Source: Epiperipatus broadwayi
Taxonomy: Eukaryota; Onychophora; Udeonychophora; Euonychophora; Peripatidae
Direction: 5' to 3'
Assembly: GCA_028023455.1 (NCBI GenBank)
Contig: JAQFVV010006542.1
Span: 461,271 to 525,270, forward strand
Length of the DNA stretch: 64,000 nt
Each line of letters opens with the position of its first letter. Position 1 is the stretch's first letter. The notes beneath the pieces are model-generated. The model was given only the letters and a program-made list of their open reading frames with translations, was not told the origin of the DNA and did no database searches. The translations under genes and the position numbers were made by a program. Positions 57,310-64,000 of this stretch are shown one piece after another.

Positions 57310-58200
57310 TGTATCATGTAGAGAAGAATGTAAAGAAAAAAATAGTGAGGATTCCTTGCAGTATGGTTTTACCTTAATAATTACAGCAGGAATTGTGAAA
57401 CCACAATGTGTTATTTGTTATGAAGTTCTGTCAGCTGAATCTATGATACTGAACAAACTAAAATGGCATTTTGATAGCAAGCATCTGAGCTTTGCCAGTA
57501 AGGGTACCAACTATTTTAAAAGCAAATCTGATGAACCCAAAAAAGTCAGATTTGATACTGGTGGCAACTACTATAAACAAAACATAGCAGCTATTGAAAC
57601 TTCATATTTGGTAGCACTTACAATGACCAGAACTATGTAACCTCACACTACTGCTGAGGATTTACTATTGCCAGCTGCCAAAGGCATTGTTTGACATATG
57701 ATCAGAGACAAATTTGTTATGAAATTGAGTGCAATTTCCTTATCTAATGACACTGTTAATAGAATAATAAATTATTTATCTGCTGATATTTTTGATCAGG
57801 TAATCCAGGAAATTAAATCTGCACCACTTCCAATATTTAGTATTCAGCTCTATGAATCTACAGATGTTGCAAATTGCTTAAAGTTACTGATTTATGTGAG
57901 GTATATTAATGATGATGACTTTAAAGATGAGTTTCTTTTTTGCAAACATCCTGAAATAAAAACTACTGCACATGATGTATTTGACACAGTTGGTTCATTT
58001 CTGAAAAAAACATAAGATCTCATAGAAAAAAAAAGTTTGTAGTGTTTGCACAGATGATACTCCAGTAAAGCTAGGATGTTGATTTGGATTTCAACATTTG
58101 GTACTGAATGAGTCACCAAAACTCATTGGAACTCACCCCATTAACTGTAATTTGTTTTTATAGCTTTATGTATACATTGACAAAAGTCCACTTTATCATG
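57310..58200 (+). pseudogene. Decayed hAT transposase, BED-finger (ZBED5-like)
   Basis: The frame can be followed from REECKEKNSEDSLQYGFT (about 57320) through two open pieces (57356-57637 and 57698-58015) that stay in frame across stop codons. A BED zinc finger is visible: KPQCVICYEVLSAESM, then KLKWHFDSKH, giving C-x2-C ... H-x4-H. Next come ASYLV-like ETSYLVALTMTRT, KPHT-like and ED-LLLPAAKGIV, then LSNDTVNRIINYLS, FSIQLYESTDVANCLKLLI (containing the DEST-like YESTD block, catalytic Asp region) and DEFLFCKHPEIKTT. These blocks in this order are those of Buster/ZBED5-type hAT transposases. Stops and frame breaks after 58015 and the missing C-terminal dimerisation region show it is dead. The first Asp of the DEST block appears as Tyr. 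Confidence 0.8.
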
Positions 58201-58209
58201 TGTACTACT

Positions 58210-58770
58210 TCAGCTAGCTAGCTGTTGAGTTTTCATCCTTTGGGCAATGACTCTCTTTTACCACTATACATATGTCAATATGGTTGGGGAAAAGAAATTC
58301 TTGGGTGGAATCAGAATTTTCTCTAACCAGTATACATTGATGAAGTTGCAACAAGTAGAAAATAATGGTTAATTTAAAAAATAAATTTGTTTTTTATAGT
58401 CTTTGCAGAATACTGCTTGATTCCATTTCAATTAATATTTTCTTCAAATTTCATCCTCCAGTTCCATTCTAATAACATTTACAAAGGAAATTTAGCATAC
58501 ATATTTTTTCTTGTATTACTGAAATTCCATGTCTTATCTTGCCAAATGGGTTTACAATATCTTTGATTATTAATTTTTCAATGTCATTAAAGGTTCATTC
58601 AATATAAAAGAAAAATCTATAATTAAATTATTTGCTTTAACATTTTTTACAATGGAGTATATTGTAATCTCCCTATACCTTCATCATTTATGTACAAATG
58701 TATAATAAAAATAAAACTTTAATTAGATTTATGACTAATTAATAGATTAGTGTTACCCTTATATTTAGGT

Positions 58771-58838
<68 letters not shown>

Positions 58839-59101
58839 AAATTTTATATTAAAATCTAATATCTATATTATACTAGATGAGATATAAATAAAATATCTAA
58901 AATTCTATTATGGGGTAGAAATATCCCATCTCACTATGTCATGGTACAAGTTGACATATATGATAACAATATGACTTGGTCAACCAGGCTATAAAGGAAT
59001 AATTCTTGTTAATTATTTCGAGAAGGCTGATCATAATTTATTTGTTTTAACAGTTATATTCACAACAATAAACTAGTTATTGAGGTAGATGAACACCCAT
59101 C

Positions 59102-59193
<92 letters not shown>

Positions 59194-59830
59194 GGGGGGG
59201 GGACTAAAATTTGATAATGAATTGGTAATGCTATAGAAAGCAGGATAGAAATTATTTCTTAATATACTAACAAATTAAAACTTATAATATAAGAATATTT
59301 TAATACAATCTTATGTATTTGTTTTATCCATAATTTTAAATCCTTACTAGAGACTAAATTTATTTATTTGGAGTGTATTGGAGCAATTCTGGATGTATTT
59401 TTTGTACTGTGGTTGGTGCTCTCATTTAGCAATATTTTATCTGTAGAGATGTGTTTTATATTTTGAATAAGCTATAATTACACCATCATTGTCTATTATG
59501 TCATCTGAGATATCATAAAATCAAGTCATCATTATTTGAGTTGGATTTTTTAATGGTTTTTCTTCGTTTATCTGCCTCAAATATTGCTGGTATCTAGACT
59601 TGATGCTTGTTTTTTCTTCCTGCATTTTTTTTGAGAGGATTAAGTTGATTTTCTTTTAGTTATAATTGTATCCAAAATGTCAGTTGAGTTTGTTTTTTTA
59701 CTATATTATGATACTACATATGTTTTTTCCTGTTCACCTATTTCTGCATCACCTTTCAGAATTTTTTCACTACTGTTTGTATACTTTTCATCTCATCATC
59801 AAAGTAGGTTGCATTTGAATTTTCCTTTCA
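58210..59830. repeat. A+T-rich DNA with two long (AT)n arrays and a G tract
   Basis: AT arrays at about 58773-58836 and 59104-59191; the second ends directly in a run of eleven G (59192-59202). No gene was recognised in this stretch. Confidence 0.85.
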
Positions 59831-60840
59831 ATAATGGTATTTGAAATTATTTCCTTTTCTGTTTCTGATTGAGTTTCCCTTAGACATTGATGTGAAAAGC
59901 AATTGATTTTTGTTGCAGTGTTTACATTTAACATTATCACAGTTTATTGTTATGTGCTCAAGCTATCTGCAAACAAAACATTGTGATTTTATTCTATAAA
60001 TAAATAAGAGAACTACAATTCCCTGGTCTGCAATTTGAATGGGAATGTTTACTGGATCGATATTGTCAGGAAATTGTATTTTGAAATCATAGATGTTACC
60101 ATAAATTGGTATTGGCATGTTTTGAGATAAACTGGTTAAAAGTTTAAAAAGTACCAAAAGATTTTATGAGCTTTATGAAATCAGTTGGACAATAATTACG
60201 ATAAACATTTTTTAAAACCCTAGTGATTATATTTTGCATGTTTTGATTGACAATTATTAGAGCATAATCCTTAAGTGTTTAAATTTTCCTTATGAAATGA
60301 TGTTAAAAAAGTTCAAGCACAATATACTTGTTGCTTAGTATTTTCCCCCATAGATTATTTACAATTGAAATCTGTAGGAAAATTAAAGAGGGAGAAATTA
60401 TGATTGGTAACAGCTATTATTAATAAACAGTCAGCAAAAATTCATTTTAAAAAGTGGAATAGATGTTTAGGGATCACTAAGTTATTAAACATCTCATTTA
60501 CAATTTTCAAGATTTCTTCATTTTACATTAAAGAATCCCCATATTTTTTATTACTGATTGTAAAAAAAAATAAAGATTTGAAATGTTCACTGTTGTTCGA
60601 CTTAAAAAATTGATTTTTATTTTCAATTTGAGTTGCATTTTCTAAGCTCAAAGTTTGTTTAGAATATCTTTAACTTTGTTGGTATAACTTATTATTTTCA
60701 TATGTATTTCATTCATGAATGTGGTCATGTTCAATGGCTTCACTTGTTGATGACAAATATAAAAAAATCCACAATCTTTATGCTTGCTATTTGATGAACT
60801 GAACTTGTTAAAAACAAATTGTTTCTTTTTCAATTTTCAA
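59830..60840 (-). pseudogene. Decayed LINE ORF1 (gag-like, zinc knuckle), second copy
   Basis: Minus-strand fragments include NNSEHFKSLFF, NEEILKIVNEMFNNL, NMPIPIYGNIYDFKIQFPDN and NIPIQIADQGIVVLLFI. A CCHC knuckle follows (CFVC ... H-x4-C) interrupted by one stop, then a second cysteine cluster (CDNVKCKHC). It matches the decayed ORF1 at 10.8-11.7 kb in block order. Many stops and frameshifts. No associated RT ORF was seen downstream on the minus strand, where AT arrays follow. Confidence 0.55.
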
Positions 60841-60844
60841 AGTG

Positions 60845-61955
60845 CTTAAGTATAAATCTAATAAAAGTCTCTTAGAATATTTAAAAAAAAACACAATAAT
60901 CAATCTACATGTAAACAAGTTTATGTAATTATACTTTGATTCTAATTATGTAGCACAGAATGTTTTTGTTAATAGTATTGACTTATAATGAGATAGTATT
61001 ATGAGCAATAGCAAAATACTGTCTCTTTTTTTTTAATTTATAAAGATTTTTAGTATCACATTTATTTCTTACAGGTTTTAATGTCTAGCAGATTTCTTCA
61101 AGGTTTCAGAATTAAAAAAATAATAATAATAAAAATAAAATATTAAAAGACATTATAAATTTAGAAGTGCAAACATGTATAATATTCAATTACATATAAT
61201 AAAAAAATGTTAAAAAAAACTTCTTTAACTTTTTACCTGAAACTGAAGATGGAATTTCTAACACAGAAAGTTGTCACAATATCTGAAACAGTATTACTCT
61301 AAAAGCAACAACAGATCTTGTCCTGATTTATATATGCTAATTATAGTATATCATAGCAGTATTATTTAAACATTATTTCATACTTTATATTATAAAAAAT
61401 ATATGAAAAAGTTAATCATTAAAACAAAAAAAAACAATTATTGTTTCTAAAGATAACTTTAAAAAATTACAAAGTATAAAGCAGAAGTTGGACAACTGCA
61501 ACTCACATGCAGCACTTTGATTCTAATATTGCGATTATTTTATCATGATAAATATAAACATTTTTTTTTTTAAATTTCTCTTGTAATTTGTAAATAAATA
61601 TTTTGATGACTCTAGAAGAGGAAAAATGCACGACACAATGTTCTTTCCTGAATTCACCTTATTATAGTGTAATGCTAGCAAGAGATATATGTACAGAACT
61701 ACATATATCTGTGTTAAATGTTTTATAATTCAAAATATAAGATTAAATTTATTTGAAAGAAATAGTTATTTCAGAAATAGATTTTTAAAATGCAATTTTG
61801 TAAAATAAAAAAAAAGATTGTTATATTTTTTTTTAAAAGAGAACTGGGTAGAGAAAGTTATAAAAGCTCTCTTCTTTTTAAAGAAAACTCCCTTTGTTTT
61901 ATAAAATAAAAATAAGTTAAAAAATAAATGCATAAAAATAAATCTTAGTAGAAAT
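60845..61955. other. A+T-rich non-coding DNA
   Basis: Homopolymeric and AT-rich sequence without recognisable features. Confidence 0.45.
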
Positions 61956-61959
61956 CAAA

Positions 61960-63105
61960 AACAAAAACATTAATTAATTAATTTGGAATACTAGTGAGAT
62001 TACTGATTGAATTAATTAAAAGACAAACATGTACACTATCTCATAAAAGTGAAAGAAGATTAATCTAAAAAAAGATTAGATTAAAGCAAATGTAAAAATC
62101 AATTAGAGAAAATGAAATGTAAATATTAATTTTAAAAAAACATATTAAACTTACAGTCAAAATTGAAAATAATGATAAGAAATTAAAACAGAGAAGGGTA
62201 TATAAAGTCACCATTGTCTATTATTATTTATTCCGGTCTTCATTTTGTGATCAAATTATTCCACTTTTGAGTATGTGAATATGTATGGTCTGCATTTTGT
62301 AATTAAATACTTCCAGACTTCATTTTGATATTGAATTACTCTGGTGTTTAATCTGTAATTCAGACTGATATTCATTTTGTGATTGATTCATTATGTTATT
62401 TATTTCTTCCAGAGATTCAGAAATATAAGGACAAATAGAACCATTTATTAATGGTGTGGCAAATATTGCAGAAGCTGCAGAATTATCAATATGTATTGCT
62501 GAACCAATTTATACATATACAATTGAGCTTCAGGCCCCCAGAGTCCTCTGCTAAAGTTAACTGTCTTTGCTTAAAACCATTGTCCAGAACCAATGATGAA
62601 AGCATAAAATAAATGCTGCTGCAAACTCTCTCTCTTTCTCCCATTGTCAAGACAAAGAAATGGAAAGCAAGCCCTGGAACCATCCATACAGACTAAAAAG
62701 CTAACCATTTGGAAATGACAATCATGAAAACCTGGGTAAATATAGTTTTATCACTGTCTATAAACACTTTATTTTAAATAAAATGAACTTTAATTAATGA
62801 AGGACTACTATAAAATTTAGTCTGAATAATTTGCTTTTTATATAAAAATTGCAATATTAACATGGTATATTACAAATGTGTGTGCTTGAATAAATACTAA
62901 TGTTTGCTTAATTATAATTCAGTCTATTTCCTCTCTGTCTTGCCACTGCATCACCAGTAATTTAAGAGTATAGTTATTATTTATGTGTTAAATGAATGTG
63001 CTGGACCCTGATTTAAAAGTATGAACTGGCTTGAAATATTTCAAGCACTGGAATCTGTGCCTGTCATCTAAAGCATGCCAACTATATAATGTAATGGTAT
63101 GAAAA
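61960..63105 (+). repeat. Solo or partial LTR of element B family
   Basis: Read on the plus strand, this matches the minus-strand LTRs of element B (27480-29067, 30422-31992). A TATA-like GGGTATATAAAG lies at 62197-62208, then come a purine/pyrimidine-rich CTCTCTCTTTCTCCCATTGT block, AGCTAACCATTTGGAA, CACTTTATTTTAAAT and ATTTCAAGCACT. Homology fades near 63105. No second LTR or internal region is visible nearby, so it is a solo LTR or a truncated copy. Confidence 0.6.
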
Positions 63106-64000
63106 ATAGAGCTGCTTTAACCCAATCTAGAGATGCAGGTTGAGGGGGTTCGAACCTCAACTACTCATTCAGACTGCCACTAAGTGACTTACTTCCCAAG
63201 ACCTCACTAAAATTTCTTCTTAATGTATGGCAATTGGTCAGGGAGAGACAAAACTCAGAGGGGGAATTTGCGGATAAGAAAGCGATATGTGAATGTATTA
63301 AAATAAAAGAGAAATGTATTGTTTACAAAAGAATTACAATTTATTATCAAAAAAAGAAATAAACAAAGATCACTCTCTAAAGAGGTGGTTAGTAATCTCA
63401 CGGCCTACCCAAGAGCATTAATGGATTAACAATAACTATAGATATGCAGTAAACCTCAGTTTCATTTTAAAAATTATCACATTTACTGGGCATAGAGTGA
63501 ATGATTCAAGGGGTCATCCAGAGGTGGTAGAAAAAGAAGAAAATCTTAACAAACAGATCACTAGTTAAATAGATGTTCCTTTAGCTATGATTTTAAACAT
63601 AGCCAGCAACTTAAATTTGAAACCCCCTTTGCTCTTTTTTCCCCCCCTTTACCTCACCAACATCATCAGGTTTTTCCATGTAGTGCTTTGAGTATAGAAG
63701 ATAGTCAGGCTTAATAGAACAAATGTATTACTCAGAGATTCATTATTTTTCTCATTTTCTTGGTAGGCAGTGTTTTTCCGAGATATTTTCCCATATGAGA
63801 AATGTAAAAGAAATGAGGCTGGATAGTGCTCCTACCCTAAAACATAGTAGGATGAGAAGGAACCTTTCGCAGAGCGTGATCTGGGTTTGAAACAGAGCAT
63901 AATGCTTATGTCCAGTCATTTATAAATTTTACATATAATGATTTCCGGAATTTTATTCGGAGATTTTCGAAAATAGGCCCACCATTATGGAGAATGACTT
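63106..64000. other. Unassigned DNA with a B-box-like palindrome
   Basis: GGTTGAGGGGGTTCGAACCT followed by CAAC (63139-63162) is a short inverted repeat around a TTCGAA, resembling a tRNA T-arm/B box. No A box or tRNA fold accompanies it. The rest has no recognisable gene up to the window end. Confidence 0.35.

Noticed and set aside
57356-58015. Intact host ZBED5-like gene
   Set aside because: In-frame stops near 57639 and 57691, loss of the C-terminal half and an adjacent hAT terminus indicate a dead transposon rather than a domesticated gene.

Overview
This is nuclear DNA of an animal, most likely an invertebrate. It is very A+T-rich by eye, has no operons, and is dominated by retroelements and by AT, CA and AAT/ATT microsatellites. 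I see no convincing host gene. Two short blocks (50.43-50.51 and 51.13-51.41 kb) are weak exon candidates. The element mix (RTE-type LINEs, GIY-YIG Penelope-like elements, gag-bearing LTR elements, a ZBED/BED-type hAT) occurs in many invertebrates, so I cannot name the phylum.

Layout. 0-3 kb: a 5'-truncated RTE-type LINE whose reverse transcriptase (RT) has lost its catalytic DD box. 3.1-3.7 kb: a Penelope-like element (PLE) remnant among AAT/TCA arrays. 5.6-5.9 kb: a tRNA-like/hammerhead-like repeat with relatives at 54.0-54.5 kb. 8.9-10.6 kb: a diverged duplication and very long AAT arrays. 10.8-11.7 kb: a decayed LINE ORF1 with a zinc knuckle. 12.7-15.0 kb: a second LINE family (5'-truncated, one frameshift), with an older reverse-strand copy at 16.9-18.4 kb. 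15.7-16.4 kb: a PLE GIY-YIG fragment. 18.4-18.8 and 25.1-25.9 kb: retrozyme-like repeats with hammerhead ribozymes. 19.9-24.0 kb: two nearly complete PLE copies placed head to head. 27.5-32.0 kb: an old LTR element (B) with no coding sequence; part of another of its LTRs lies at about 62-63.1 kb. 36.6-50.0 kb: a young gag-only LTR element (A) with unusually long LTRs of about 4.56 kb, whose gag is split by an inverted PLE dimer with an 11-bp target-site duplication. 52.2-53.7 kb: another old inverted PLE dimer. 56.8-58.4 kb: a decayed hAT element with a SPIN/OposCharlie-like end and a BED-finger transposase. 59.8-60.8 kb: a second decayed LINE ORF1.

The main pattern is that PLE and hammerhead sequences repeatedly sit as head-to-head inverted pairs: 20-24, 25.1-25.9, 41.8-43.1, 52.2-53.7 and 54.0-54.5 kb. 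At 41.8-43.1 kb the pair has one target-site duplication, so it entered as a single event. Several loci also carry hammerhead-like motifs, some beside tRNA-like promoter sequence.

All homology calls rest on reading motifs and on comparing copies within the window. No database search was possible.
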